NCBI GenBank assembly: GCA_964448855.1
Contig: CAYUXI010000019.1
Span: 1-34,584, forward strand
DNA length: 34,584 bases
Direction: 5' to 3'
Source of the DNA: QAMX01 sp964448855
Lineage (GTDB): Bacteria > Bacillota > Clostridia > Oscillospirales > QAMX01
This document shows, piece after piece, positions 15,213-23,394 of this stretch. A program made the translations under genes and the position numbers. The notes beneath the pieces were generated by a model, which saw nothing but the letters and a program-made list of their open reading frames with translations, ran no database searches and had not been told where the DNA came from. Each line of letters begins with the position of its first letter. Position 1 is the stretch's first letter.

Positions 15213-16111
15213 TGCTGAACCTTCCGATTCCGCTCCTGCTGGTGCTGACCATCCTGACCAGCTGGCTCAATTCCATGCTCGGCGGGTACTATTCGAAACG
15301 CATCCACGGCGGAGGCCGCACGCTCTGGCGCTACAACCTCGGCCGGAGCGTCTGCTGCGGCGGGATGATTGCCGTGCTGCTGGCGTGGTCGGGTGGTCTC
15401 CACACATGGAGCCTGTACAGCGTCCTGCTCGGCCTGCTGATGGGCATGGCCGACGTCTGGGGATTGGCCGCCAACCTGAAGGCGTTCGCCCTCGGCCCGT
15501 TTTCGTATACGACGGTGATCGTCTCGCTCTCCTCAGTGATTCCCGCCTTGTCCGGGCTGTTCTGGGGCGAAACGGTGACGGCTGTCCAGTGGTGCGGCGT
15601 CCTGCTGATGCTGGTCTGCCTCGTGCTGTCGCCGGAGTATGCGACCGGCGAGGAACCGAAAAAGCAGGTCGGTGCCAAATGGCTGCTGCTCAGCCTGATT
15701 GCGGCGTTGGCCTCCGGCGCGACCGGCGTGCTGCAAAAGCTGCATCAGAATTCCGCACACAGCGGCGAAACCGGTGCGCTGCTGCTCAGCTGCTTTGCAG
15801 TTTCCGCGCTGCTGTCGGCGGGGATGCTGGCGCGAACCGCCCACACGCAGGAAGCGCCGCATGGCCGCCCAGCACTCCTGTGGGGGATTCCCTGCCTCGC
15901 GGGCTGCGTCTTTGCATTCCCGCACACCATCAACCTGTTTCTGTCCGGCAAGCTGGATGCGGTCGTCCTTTTCCCGCTGATCAACCTGCTGCCGATGCTG
16001 CTGGCCATGCTCTCCGGCCTGGTGCTGTTCCGGGAAAGGCTGTCGCCGCGCCGATGGTGCGGCGTGGGCGCCGGTATCCTTGCCGCCGTCTGCATCAGCG
16101 GCCTATTCTGA
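15212..16111 (+). CDS. EamA/DMT-superfamily transporter
   Basis: 299 residues with about ten hydrophobic helices in two repeats of five, the drug/metabolite transporter plan (GGYYSKRIHGGGRTLWRYNLGRS near the first loop; GPFSYTTVIVSLSSVIPALSGLFWGE ending helix 4; a second such unit at DAVVLFPLINLLPMLLAMLSGLVLFRERLS). The last is the usual E-R-L signature at the end of helix 9. The start codon overlaps the alpha-galactosidase stop, so expression is coupled. Substrate is unknown; in this operon a sugar or sugar derivative is a reasonable guess. There is no separate ribosome binding site beyond sequence inside the upstream gene. Confidence 0.8.
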   Translation: MLNLPIPLLLVLTILTSWLNSMLGGYYSKRIHGGGRTLWRYNLGRSVCCGGMIAVLLAWSGGLHTWSLYSVLLGLLMGMADVWGLAANLKAFALGPFSYTTVIVSLSSVIPALSGLFWGETVTAVQWCGVLLMLVCLVLSPEYATGEEPKKQVGAKWLLLSLIAALASGATGVLQKLHQNSAHSGETGALLLSCFAVSALLSAGMLARTAHTQEAPHGRPALLWGIPCLAGCVFAFPHTINLFLSGKLDAVVLFPLINLLPMLLAMLSGLVLFRERLSPRRWCGVGAGILAAVCISGLF

Positions 16112-16130
16112 CGAAATGAGGAGTCACCCA

Positions 16131-16763
16131 ATGACGGAAAAAGAAAAACGCGATGCCGGATTTTTATACAACGCGAATTATGACCCGGAGCTGCTGGCGG
16201 AAATCGAACGCTGCAATGACCTTTGCCACCTGTTCAACCAGCTGAAGCCGTCCGAACGGGACAAGCAGCAGGCCATCCCACGGCAGATCTTCGGACACAT
16301 GGGTCGCTGCGTCACCGTCAACACGCCGTTCTGGTGCGATTACGGCTATCAGACAACGGTCGGCGATGACTTCTTCGCCAACCACAACTGCCAGCTGCTG
16401 GATGGCGCACCCATCACCTTTGGCGATCACGTCTTCATCGCCCCAAACTGCCTGTTTACGACGGCGGAACACGCCATCGACGCAGAACAGCGCGATGCGG
16501 GGCTGGAGGTTGCCCTGCCGATTACCGTCGGCAGCCATGTCTGGATTGGCGCGGGGACAACGGTGCTGGGTGGCGTGACGATTGGCGACCATACCGTCAT
16601 CGGCGCGGGCAGCGTCGTGACGAAGGATATCCCGTCCAACGTGGTGGCTGTCGGCGTGCCATGCCGCGTGCTGCGTCCGATTACAGCTGCTGACCGCAAG
16701 CGCTATCCGTATGCGCCAGAGGATGCGGCGCGCCTGTTGCGTGAACCGAACGCGCTGTCCTGA
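16131..16763 (+). CDS. Sugar O-acetyltransferase (maltose/galactoside type)
   Basis: 210 residues. An N-terminal Mac domain (about 8-60, RDAGFLYNANYDPELLAEIERCNDLCHLFNQL) precedes a left-handed beta-helix of hexapeptide repeats (ITVGSHVWIGAGTTVLGGVTIGDHTVIGAGSVVTKDIP). Catalytic His114 lies in TTAEHAID. The family transfers acetyl from acetyl-CoA to the 6-hydroxyl of galactosides or maltose, often to mark non-metabolisable sugars for export; a DMT exporter immediately upstream fits that idea, by inference. ATGAGGAG nine bases before the ATG sets the start. Last gene of the operon, followed by a terminator. Confidence 0.88.
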   Translation: MTEKEKRDAGFLYNANYDPELLAEIERCNDLCHLFNQLKPSERDKQQAIPRQIFGHMGRCVTVNTPFWCDYGYQTTVGDDFFANHNCQLLDGAPITFGDHVFIAPNCLFTTAEHAIDAEQRDAGLEVALPITVGSHVWIGAGTTVLGGVTIGDHTVIGAGSVVTKDIPSNVVAVGVPCRVLRPITAADRKRYPYAPEDAARLLREPNALS

Positions 16764-16795
16764 GCGAAAACCGACAACGCCTGTCCAAACGAAAG

Positions 16796-16841
16796 AAATC
16801 CGCTGAACGATTCCCAAACGGAACCGTTCAGCGGATTTTTC
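16796..16841. terminator. Convergent terminator
   Basis: A 14-bp stem (16796-16809 with 16825-16838, AAATCCGCTGAACG and its complement), a 15-base loop and a T run on the plus strand. The T run on the minus strand is weaker (TTTCTTTCG). It serves the acetyltransferase operon and probably the minus-strand lipid kinase. Confidence 0.8.
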
Positions 16842-16884
16842 TGCCTGTAGATGGATGATATGTGACAACCGCACAGCTGCCAGA

Positions 16885-17790
16885 CTACCCCACGCTGACA
16901 GGCGTTTTCTGTGCGTCCGCCTGCTGCGCGGCCTGATCGCTCTGCACATGATAGGTCAAGACGTCGTGGATGGTTTCGCCGTCCAGCAGCATCGGGCGCG
17001 GCTCGTCAAACGTGACGGAGATATCGTGCCCGCGGTAGATGGAGACGTATTTCTGATAGCGGACGTGCGTGCCCTTGAAGAGGGTGGGGAAGAGCGTCAG
17101 CAGCCGCAGCCGCCCGGCATCGTGAACGACCATGAGCGACACCTTGCCCTCCGGGTCCATCCGATTCTGTCCCGGCGCGGCCATCATGCCGCCGCCCAGA
17201 TAGCGGCCATTCATGGTGGCGGCCATCCACACCTTTTTGTGGGAAATGGTCTGCCCGTCCACCGTGACCTGTGCATGGGTGGGGCGGAACCCGAAGAACA
17301 GCCCCTTCAGCGCAATGGCCGTATAATTGACGGGCTTTTTCGCGGCCTTCAGCGTATCGCCGACCTCGGTGCAGTAGCCGTCAATGCCGAAGCTGGCGTT
17401 GTTGAGGAACCGGTAGGTGCGCTCCTTGACCGTGACACGCGGCAGCTTTTCCAGATACAGGTTCATCGCGACGGGCTCTCCGTCGGGTGAACGCCCCAAA
17501 TCCCGCAGAAAATCATTGCCCGTGCCGCTGCAATAGTAATACAGGGGGCAGGGAAGGTGGGTGCCGCGCATCCCGTTGATCAGGCGGTGGATGGTTCCGT
17601 CACCGCCGCACAGATAGACCGCATCCTCCGACGTGAGGCACTCGAAGAAATCTGCATAGGAGTGCAGTGCAGTCACATCCACCTCCGTAAACGGCTGCTG
17701 GCCGATGTGCGCTTTGAGCGATTCCAGACGACTGGCGGCTGCGGAGGCATCCCCTGCGAGCGGATTGTATAAAAGATAAATCTGTCCCAT
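16885..17790 (-). CDS. Diacylglycerol kinase-family lipid kinase
   Basis: 301 residues with the DAGK catalytic domain: YNPLAG near the start, the nucleotide-binding GGDGT at residues 62-66, and CSGTGNDFLRDL (about 87-98). The C-terminal beta domain has NNASFGIDGYCTEV, NGRYLGGGMMAAP and the closing LLDGE. The family phosphorylates diacylglycerol or similar lipids with ATP at the membrane (DgkB/YegS type; specificity unknown). ATG at 17790 follows GAGGG by about nine bases. It lies 45 bases after ftsH and appears to be the last gene of the run transcribed on the minus strand, where lipid recycling would fit an envelope-stress theme (inference). Confidence 0.85.
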   Translation of the reverse strand: MGQIYLLYNPLAGDASAAASRLESLKAHIGQQPFTEVDVTALHSYADFFECLTSEDAVYLCGGDGTIHRLINGMRGTHLPCPLYYYCSGTGNDFLRDLGRSPDGEPVAMNLYLEKLPRVTVKERTYRFLNNASFGIDGYCTEVGDTLKAAKKPVNYTAIALKGLFFGFRPTHAQVTVDGQTISHKKVWMAATMNGRYLGGGMMAAPGQNRMDPEGKVSLMVVHDAGRLRLLTLFPTLFKGTHVRYQKYVSIYRGHDISVTFDEPRPMLLDGETIHDVLTYHVQSDQAAQQADAQKTPVSVG

Positions 17791-17835
17791 GATGTTCTGC
17801 CCTCGATCCTTTCTATATGCTTCGATGAATGGCCG

Positions 17836-19677
17836 TCAGCAAGGCAAAGCGGACGCATTCAGAATGTCCATGAATTCCTCGCCGGTGATCGTTTCGTTCT
17901 GATAAAGATGCTGCGCGAGCCGATCGAGCTGCGGCTTGTGCTCCTCCAAAATCTGCCGCGCCTTTTCGTACTGCTTCTTGACCAGCGCGATGACCTGCCG
18001 GTCAATTTCTGCCTGTGTATCCGCCGAACAGACGAGCGACGCATCGCCGCCCAGATACTGATTGCTGACGTTTTCGAAGGCCACCATGCCGAAGTCGTCG
18101 CTCATGCCGTAGCGCGTGATCATGGCTCTGGCCAGGTGCGTGGCCTGTTCAATGTCGTTGGAAGCGCCGGTCGTCACGGAGCCGACCGCGATTTCCTCTG
18201 CGGCGCGGCCACCCGTATAGGTGGCGATCTTGTTCTCGATTTCCTCACGGCTCATCAGGTAGTGATTGCCCTCATCGACCTGCATCGTATAGCCGAGTGC
18301 GCCGGACGTGCGGGGAATGATCGTGATTTTCTGTACCGGCGCGGAGTGGGTCTGCAGGGCGGCGACGAGCGCATGGCCGATTTCGTGGTAGGCGACGATC
18401 ATTTTCTCCTGATCGGTGAGAATAGCGTTCTTTTTCTGATAGCCTGCAATGATCACTTCAATGCTTTCCTCCAGATCGGCCTGCGTGACGCAGCTCCGCC
18501 CGGCGCGGACGGCACGGAGTGCCGCCTCGTTGACGATGTTGGCCAGCTCAGCACCGGATGCACCGGACGCCATGCGGGCGACCTGCGTCAGATCGAGATG
18601 CGCATCAGTCTTGACCTTCTTGCAGTGGACTCGCAAAATTGCCTCACGCCCCTTGAGATCCGGCAGCTCAACCGGAACACGCCGGTCAAACCGCCCCGGA
18701 CGCGTCAGAGCGGGATCCAGCGAATCCGGACGGTTGGTCGCCGCCAGAATCATGACGCCGGTGTTGCCCTCAAAGCCGTCCATCTCCGTCAGCAGCTGGT
18801 TCAGCGTCTGCTCCCGTTCGTCGTGCCCACCGCCGAAGCTCCCGGCGTTGCGCTTGCCGCCGATGGCGTCAATCTCATCGATGAAGACGATGCACGGCGC
18901 TTTTTCCTTCGCCTGCTTGAACAGGTCACGCACCTTGGACGCACCCATACCGGCAAACATCTCCACGAATTCCGAACCGCTCATGGAGAAGAACGGCACA
19001 CCGGCTTCCCCGGCCACCGCTTTGGCCAGCATGGTTTTCCCCGTCCCCGGAGGGCCGACGAGCAGAATGCCCTTGGGCATCTGTGCGCCGATTTCTGTAT
19101 ACTTTTTGGGATTGTGCAGATAGTCAACAACCTCGCGAAGGCTGTCCTCTGCCTCATCCACGCCCTCCACGTCGTCAAACATGATGCCGTTCGAGGACTT
19201 GACATACACCTTTGCGTTCGACTTCCCCATGTTGAACATCATGGAATTGGCACCGCCACCGGCGCGATCCATGATTTTCCGGGAGAAAAACCGGCCGATG
19301 AGGATGACAATGCCGATCGGCAGCACCCAGGAAAAGAGGAGCTCAATCAGCCAGTTGGGCTCTTCCAGAATTTCTCCGGAAAATTCCGCACCGGACGCAT
19401 ACAGCCGCTCCGTCAGGTTGGCGTCATTGACCATTGCGGTCTTATAGACCTGCTTCTGCTCTTTGTCCGTGAAGGTGATCTGATTTTCCGATTCGCTGAT
19501 TTCCGCGAGGCCGATGTTTTTGGATTCGGCCATGGCGATGAAGGTGCCGTAGTCCACCTCCTGCACCCGCCGATCGACAAACCACGGCATGACCACCGTG
19601 TTGACCAGCACCAGGATCAGCAGCACAATGCCATAATAGAAAAACAGGGACTTCTTGGGACGGTTGACTTCATTCAT
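17836..19677 (-). CDS. ftsH: FtsH ATP-dependent zinc metalloprotease
   Basis: 613 residues, full length. There are two transmembrane helices (about 11-31 and 109-129) flanking an extracytoplasmic domain, then the AAA module: Walker A GPPGTGKT (208-215), pore loop FVEMFAGMG (237-245), Walker B CIVFIDEID (262-270) and second region of homology TRPGRFDRR. The zinc protease motif is HEIGH (431-435, usually HEAGH), with the third ligand Asp508 in ASNDIE. It degrades misfolded membrane and short-lived regulatory proteins. The start at 19677 is set by AAGGAG; a longer frame to 19728 has no site. Encoded with CmpB-like and lipid-kinase genes, downstream of a two-component system. Confidence 0.95.
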   Translation of the reverse strand: MNEVNRPKKSLFFYYGIVLLILVLVNTVVMPWFVDRRVQEVDYGTFIAMAESKNIGLAEISESENQITFTDKEQKQVYKTAMVNDANLTERLYASGAEFSGEILEEPNWLIELLFSWVLPIGIVILIGRFFSRKIMDRAGGGANSMMFNMGKSNAKVYVKSSNGIMFDDVEGVDEAEDSLREVVDYLHNPKKYTEIGAQMPKGILLVGPPGTGKTMLAKAVAGEAGVPFFSMSGSEFVEMFAGMGASKVRDLFKQAKEKAPCIVFIDEIDAIGGKRNAGSFGGGHDEREQTLNQLLTEMDGFEGNTGVMILAATNRPDSLDPALTRPGRFDRRVPVELPDLKGREAILRVHCKKVKTDAHLDLTQVARMASGASGAELANIVNEAALRAVRAGRSCVTQADLEESIEVIIAGYQKKNAILTDQEKMIVAYHEIGHALVAALQTHSAPVQKITIIPRTSGALGYTMQVDEGNHYLMSREEIENKIATYTGGRAAEEIAVGSVTTGASNDIEQATHLARAMITRYGMSDDFGMVAFENVSNQYLGGDASLVCSADTQAEIDRQVIALVKKQYEKARQILEEHKPQLDRLAQHLYQNETITGEEFMDILNASALPC

Positions 19678-19778
19678 GATGCATCTCTCCTTTTGTATGT
19701 TGAAGTGATCTGTTTGAGCCTGCGACACGCCGAAGCGTGAAAAATTTCAGAAAAGGTACAATATGGACACGCGGACGG

Positions 19779-20510
19779 TTATCTGCGGATTTTCTTTTCG
19801 ATTTCCTCCAGCGATGCCCGAATGTGCTCGGAGAGCGGGTATTCTGTCCGGAATGGCCGGAAGAAGTGGTACTTTTTGCGGGTCTGATCGTATTTCCGGC
19901 GGATATCTGCCTTGAGCGTTTCGTACCGGACAACCACGTTGTTCGCCTGTGCATACTGCTTCAGCTTGTCCACCAGCCGGATGGACTGCGCCGCATCCAC
20001 GAGGAACACGCCGAAAAACAGCCCGACGACAAAGGAAAAGGCGAGGTTCGAGGACAACCAGGCGAGCGCATCGAGAATATGCGGGTGGATGAAGAAGTAG
20101 TAGACCGCGCCCAGCCCTGCCCAGGCCAGAGAGAACTTCGGACAGATCAGCCCCTGCACGTTCCAGCGCTCATCGGAATAATCCCAGAGACGCACCCGTG
20201 CCACCTTCAGACACAAAAGCCCGGCCAGATATTCAATGGCGGTCATGCAGACGGCCATGATCACAAACAGAAGCACGCGGTTCCAGACCGGATGCTCCAG
20301 CCAGCCGTAGGGCTCCAGCCGCGCAATCAGATACAGAATGCACAGGCCAAACCCGTACAGCGGCACATAGGGGCCGGTGCAGAAGCCGGGGTTGATCCAT
20401 TTCCGATCGGGGTTGGCCGAGGAGAAGAACCGCCGGAAGAAAAGCTCAATCACCCAGCCGGAGACAGAACCGATAAAAAAGAGGAATGCCAGCGTCAGAA
20501 ACAGATTCAT
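19779..20510 (-). CDS. CmpB-like membrane protein (putative ABC-transporter type IV)
   Basis: 243 residues, about six transmembrane helices and a long charged C-terminal tail (from about 185). It has the motifs of the family annotated as putative ABC-transporter type IV/CmpB: SGWVIELFFRRFF, NPGFCTGPYVPLYG, IEYLAGLL, WDYSDERWNVQGLICPKFSLAWAG (split around DERWNVQG). Family function is not established; members are often called permeases but lack an obvious ATPase partner, and none is nearby here. GAAAGGAG before the ATG at 20510 supports the start. It lies 41 bases after the zinc-ribbon gene. Probably an envelope protein controlled with it. Confidence 0.8.
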   Translation of the reverse strand: MNLFLTLAFLFFIGSVSGWVIELFFRRFFSSANPDRKWINPGFCTGPYVPLYGFGLCILYLIARLEPYGWLEHPVWNRVLLFVIMAVCMTAIEYLAGLLCLKVARVRLWDYSDERWNVQGLICPKFSLAWAGLGAVYYFFIHPHILDALAWLSSNLAFSFVVGLFFGVFLVDAAQSIRLVDKLKQYAQANNVVVRYETLKADIRRKYDQTRKKYHFFRPFRTEYPLSEHIRASLEEIEKKIRR

Positions 20511-20551
20511 ACGCGTCTCCTTTCAGGTGGATGGGGAAACGGCTCCAGCCG

Positions 20552-20962
20552 TCAGGTTTTGCGGGTGATTTTGTGGCCGCAGCGGGTGCAGGTGACGACG
20601 ATTGTCCCTTTGCCCTTAGGAACACGAAGCTGCGCCCGACAGGCGGGGCAGCGAAAATAACGATGCGTTTTCCGCTCACGGAACATCTGCCGCCGAAGCC
20701 GGAAAAAGGTGCGGATTTTGCCCGTCCACCGCAAATAGCGGGCACGCTCCTTCTGCCGCTTTCGGATATTTCCGGAGCAGGTGCGGAACACCGACCAGAA
20801 CAGCAGCGCCATCGCCAGCAGATTCAGCGGCGGGAACAGGATGGAGAACAGCACCAGCGCGGTGGAGACAATCAGCAGAAACCGCGACAGCTCATCCGCG
20901 CCGTAGCAGCGGCTCATCCCGGTTCGGATTTTTCGGCCAATGGACTGCAACCATTGCTTCAT
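20552..20962 (-). CDS. Zinc-ribbon membrane protein
   Basis: 136 residues. Two hydrophobic segments at about 25-57 (SRFLLIVSTALVLFSILFPPLNLLAMALLFW), then an Arg/Lys-rich linker, then a C-terminal zinc ribbon with CPAC (Cys105, Cys108) and CTRC (Cys125, Cys128). I do not know a specific function. The start at 20962 has GGAGG eight bases upstream; a longer open frame to 21073 has no site. It is the first gene after the histidine kinase. Its own upstream region (21020-21037) carries an operator like that of the response regulator gene. Confidence 0.7.
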   Translation of the reverse strand: MKQWLQSIGRKIRTGMSRCYGADELSRFLLIVSTALVLFSILFPPLNLLAMALLFWSVFRTCSGNIRKRQKERARYLRWTGKIRTFFRLRRQMFRERKTHRYFRCPACRAQLRVPKGKGTIVVTCTRCGHKITRKT

Positions 20963-21006
20963 GGAAACAACCTCCGTTTCGATTCCCGTACTTGGACGGG
21001 CATTAT

Positions 21007-21037
21007 GATACCATGGTTTTCTAAACTGAAACGAAAC
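21007..21037 (-). promoter_or_regulatory. Promoter and response-regulator operator of the zinc-ribbon operon
   Basis: The minus strand reads GTTTCGTTTCAGTTTAGA at 21037-21020: two GTTT half-sites 11 bases apart. It differs at two of 18 positions from the site upstream of the response regulator gene. It overlaps a candidate -35 (TTTCAG), with a CATAAT -10 about 18 bases farther on (near 21002-21007). Confidence 0.65.
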
Positions 21038-21065
21038 AAAATGCGGCGGAGCGGGCAAAAAACGC

Positions 21066-22130
21066 CTATGCACGCTTCTGCGGCAGCTGTACGGTGAAGG
21101 TGGTCGTGTGGTTTTCGGACACGACAGAAACCGTCCCGCTGTGCAGCGTGACGACGCCCTTCACCAGCGCAAGGCCGATGCCGTTCCCTTCAGATGCGTG
21201 CGATTCGTCGGCCTGATAAAACTTGGCGAAAATTTTCTGCTGCTGCTCCGGCGGGATGTCCGGGCCGTTATTCGCAATGCTCACGAAGAGCGAGCCGTTT
21301 TTCTGCCGGACGGTCACGTCGATTCGACCGCCGACGGGGGAAAACTTGATGGCGTTGTCGATGAGGTTGATCCAGACGTTTTTCAAAAGATCCGGATTCG
21401 CTTCAATCGAATGCTCCGCCAGATCGAGATTCAGCTCAATCGCCTTCTGTGACCATTTGCCCTCCAGCGAGACGATGCTGCTGCGAATCTGCTCAGACAG
21501 GTTGAAGGTGGTTACGTCGGTGAGAATGGTCTGATTTTCGCACTTGGTCAGATTCAGAATGTTGGTCGCCATTGTGGAAAGCCGCAGCGACTCGTCCTCA
21601 ATGATCCGGACATATTCGTCCCGCTGCTGCTCTGTCAGCTGCCCGCGCCGCAACAGCTTGGCAAACCCGGCAATGGACACGATGGGCGTTTTGAATTCGT
21701 GCGAGAAGTTGTTGATGAAATCGGAGCGCAGCAGCTCCGTATTTTCAAGCTCCTGCGCCATCTTGTTGAAGCTGTCCGACACCTCGACAAAGGTCGGGTG
21801 CAGACTGATCGGCTTTCCGAAATGCAGCCGCGCCCGGTAATCCCCGGCAGCCAGCCGGTTCATCTGGTTGATCATGCGGTTGACCGGCTTCAGCGAAAAG
21901 CGGCTGAAAAGCGCCATGATGATCACGCTGACGACGAGGCTGAGTACACCCATCAGCAGAATCAACGGGTGCGCCGACAGATGCCCGGAGCGGTCGGAAA
22001 AGAAGCCGTGCTTCCACGCCACATAGACGACAACCGCCGCCAGAAAAACGGCGATCAGCAGGATGCAGAATACCACGGCGGAGACGAGCAGCATCAGCGC
22101 CAGACGATAATGACGTTCCTTCCGCTTCAT
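21066..22130 (-). CDS. Sensor histidine kinase
   Basis: 354 residues. Two transmembrane helices (about 11-36 and 55-75) enclose a very short extracytoplasmic loop (about 20 residues), so it probably senses something in or at the membrane. A HAMP-like region follows (80-130), then the H-box NFSHEFKTPI with phosphorylated His144, the N-box NLIDNAIKFS, and G1/G2 boxes around NNGPDIPPEQQQKIFAKF and GNGIGLALVKGVV. The family autophosphorylates on His and passes phosphate to its response regulator. Its start overlaps the regulator's stop by four bases (ATGA), showing coupling. A short-loop kinase of this kind often controls envelope stress; that role is inference. Confidence 0.92.
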   Translation of the reverse strand: MKRKERHYRLALMLLVSAVVFCILLIAVFLAAVVVYVAWKHGFFSDRSGHLSAHPLILLMGVLSLVVSVIIMALFSRFSLKPVNRMINQMNRLAAGDYRARLHFGKPISLHPTFVEVSDSFNKMAQELENTELLRSDFINNFSHEFKTPIVSIAGFAKLLRRGQLTEQQRDEYVRIIEDESLRLSTMATNILNLTKCENQTILTDVTTFNLSEQIRSSIVSLEGKWSQKAIELNLDLAEHSIEANPDLLKNVWINLIDNAIKFSPVGGRIDVTVRQKNGSLFVSIANNGPDIPPEQQQKIFAKFYQADESHASEGNGIGLALVKGVVTLHSGTVSVVSENHTTTFTVQLPQKRA

Positions 22131-22801
22131 ACGTTTCGCACCGCCCGGTAGCCCAGCCCGCGGACGGACTCGATTTCAAATTCCTTCCAGCCCTCAAAGC
22201 GCTTGCGCAACCGACCGACATGGACGGTGACGGTTTCCCAACCGGTGTCGCTGTCGGCGCCCCAGATTTCGTCCATCAGCTGGATGCGCGTGAAAATCTG
22301 CCCGGGGTAGGAGAGCAGCTTGTACAGCAGCAGAAATTCCTTCTGCGGCAGCACCTGCGTCTCATCGCCGCGTGATACGGTGAAGGAATGGTAGTCGAGT
22401 ACCACCGGGCCGATGTGAATCTTCTGCTCGTTGATGATCTGCGCCCGCCGCAGAAGCGCCTTGATTCGCAGCAGCATTTCCTCATCGTCGATCGGCTTGG
22501 TCATGTAGTCATCCGTGCCGACCAGAAAGCCCCGGTGCTTGTCTGCGGGCAGGTGCTTGGCGGAAATCATCAGAATCGGCAGGTTCTGGTTCGCAGCTCG
22601 GAGCGTGCGCGTGAATTCGTACCCGTCCATTTTCGGCATCATGATGTCCAGAATGACCAGATCGATGTGCTCCCGATCCATGACCTGCAACGCGTCTTCT
22701 CCGTTTTCGGCCAGAAAAACCGTATAATTCTCCGCTTTCAAAATGGCTTCGATCAGCATCCGCGTGTGCGGCTGATCATCGACGACGAGAATGTGAAACA
22801 T
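22127..22801 (-). CDS. OmpR/PhoB-family response regulator
   Basis: 224 residues. Receiver domain with acidic pocket VVDD (Asp8, Asp9), phosphoacceptor Asp52 in LVILDIMMP, and the conserved Lys in MTKPID (about 101). A C-terminal winged helix follows (VLPQKEFLLLYKLLSYPG, IQLMDEIWG, VTVHVGRLRKRFE, IESVRGLGYRA). It is the typical partner of the kinase encoded immediately downstream. The start at 22801 follows AAAGGA; the open frame to 22843 has no site. A PhoB-like pair of 11-bp spaced repeats lies upstream of it, so it probably controls itself. Confidence 0.92.
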   Translation of the reverse strand: MFHILVVDDQPHTRMLIEAILKAENYTVFLAENGEDALQVMDREHIDLVILDIMMPKMDGYEFTRTLRAANQNLPILMISAKHLPADKHRGFLVGTDDYMTKPIDDEEMLLRIKALLRRAQIINEQKIHIGPVVLDYHSFTVSRGDETQVLPQKEFLLLYKLLSYPGQIFTRIQLMDEIWGADSDTGWETVTVHVGRLRKRFEGWKEFEIESVRGLGYRAVRNV

Positions 22802-22867
22802 ACGACACAATCCTTTCCGCAGCCCAAACCGCTGCCCTTTCATTGTATCAAAAGGATACCGGCCATC

Positions 22868-22885
22868 TCTAAACTGAATCTAAAC
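22868..22885 (-). promoter_or_regulatory. Response-regulator operator (11-bp spaced direct repeat)
   Basis: The minus strand reads GTTTAGATTCAGTTTAGA: GTTTAGA repeated exactly 11 bases apart, the layout bound by OmpR/PhoB-type dimers. A TACAAT -10 lies 20 bases downstream, near 22842-22847, so the site overlaps or abuts the -35 position. A near-identical site precedes the zinc-ribbon gene. Confidence 0.7.
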
Positions 22886-22920
22886 TTTTCCGCTTTTTTC
22901 TTTAGGAAACAGCTGTACAC

Positions 22921-22949
22921 TTGCGGAGGACGAAAAAATATGATATAAT
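22921..22949 (+). promoter_or_regulatory. Promoter of the plus-strand zinc-ribbon pair
   Basis: TTGCGG at 22921-22926, a 17-base spacer ending in TGA (extended -10), and TATAAT at 22944-22949. It reads into the gene at 23035. Confidence 0.78.
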
Positions 22950-23034
22950 GATTGATATCATGATCAAAAAAAGTCATTCCGACGGGACAAATGTACGGAT
23001 TTCGGAACATGACAGAGGACAGGAGTATGAAACC

Positions 23035-23394
23035 ATGTGCTTGAGTAGTTTCTTGATCACCATTGGCGTGCTTGCTCTGATTGGCGGCGGAGCAGGTTAC
23101 TTTTTTGCAAATGGCAAGCTGAATGACGCCAGCTGGCTGTGGAAAAAGTTCGGTTCAGAGGAATACCAGAATATGGTGACCCTGAAGGACATCGGCACCT
23201 ACGCCATCATCATCGGGATTGTGATGATCGTCGTTGGCGTCATTCTCTATGCGGTCTATGCCAGCCAACGGAAAAGAAATGTTCCCCCGCAGATGACCTA
23301 TATCCAGCAGCCACCCGCACAGCCGACGGCACAGGCGCCGACCCGCGTCTGCAGCTATTGCGGCAAGGCGCTTCCGGCCGATGGGCGGCGGTGA
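23035..23394 (+). CDS. Membrane protein with split zinc ribbon (probable frameshift)
   Basis: 119 residues in this frame: two hydrophobic helices (about 5-24 and 53-78) separated by a soluble stretch (NGKLNDASWLWKKFGSEEYQNM), a Pro/Gln-rich linker, and one zinc half-site CSYCGKALPADG before the stop. The next frame (+1) from 23381 reads MGGGENEIAKRQCSCGTVLEDGMAF and CPNCGQKYQN and stops at 23488: the remaining cysteine pairs of a zinc ribbon. An intact ancestor would have continued to 23488. The ATG at 23035 follows AGGAG by nine bases. Function unknown; paired with the zinc-ribbon gene that follows. Confidence 0.65.
   Translation: MCLSSFLITIGVLALIGGGAGYFFANGKLNDASWLWKKFGSEEYQNMVTLKDIGTYAIIIGIVMIVVGVILYAVYASQRKRNVPPQMTYIQQPPAQPTAQAPTRVCSYCGKALPADGRR

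Noticed and set aside
17908..19740. 610-codon plus-strand open frame
   Set aside because: Antisense shadow of ftsH.
19727..19745. CACGC-TTCG-GCGTG hairpin upstream of ftsH as a terminator or heat-shock operator
   Set aside because: No T run follows on the coding strand and it does not match a CIRCE-type inverted repeat; a short stable hairpin alone is too little evidence.
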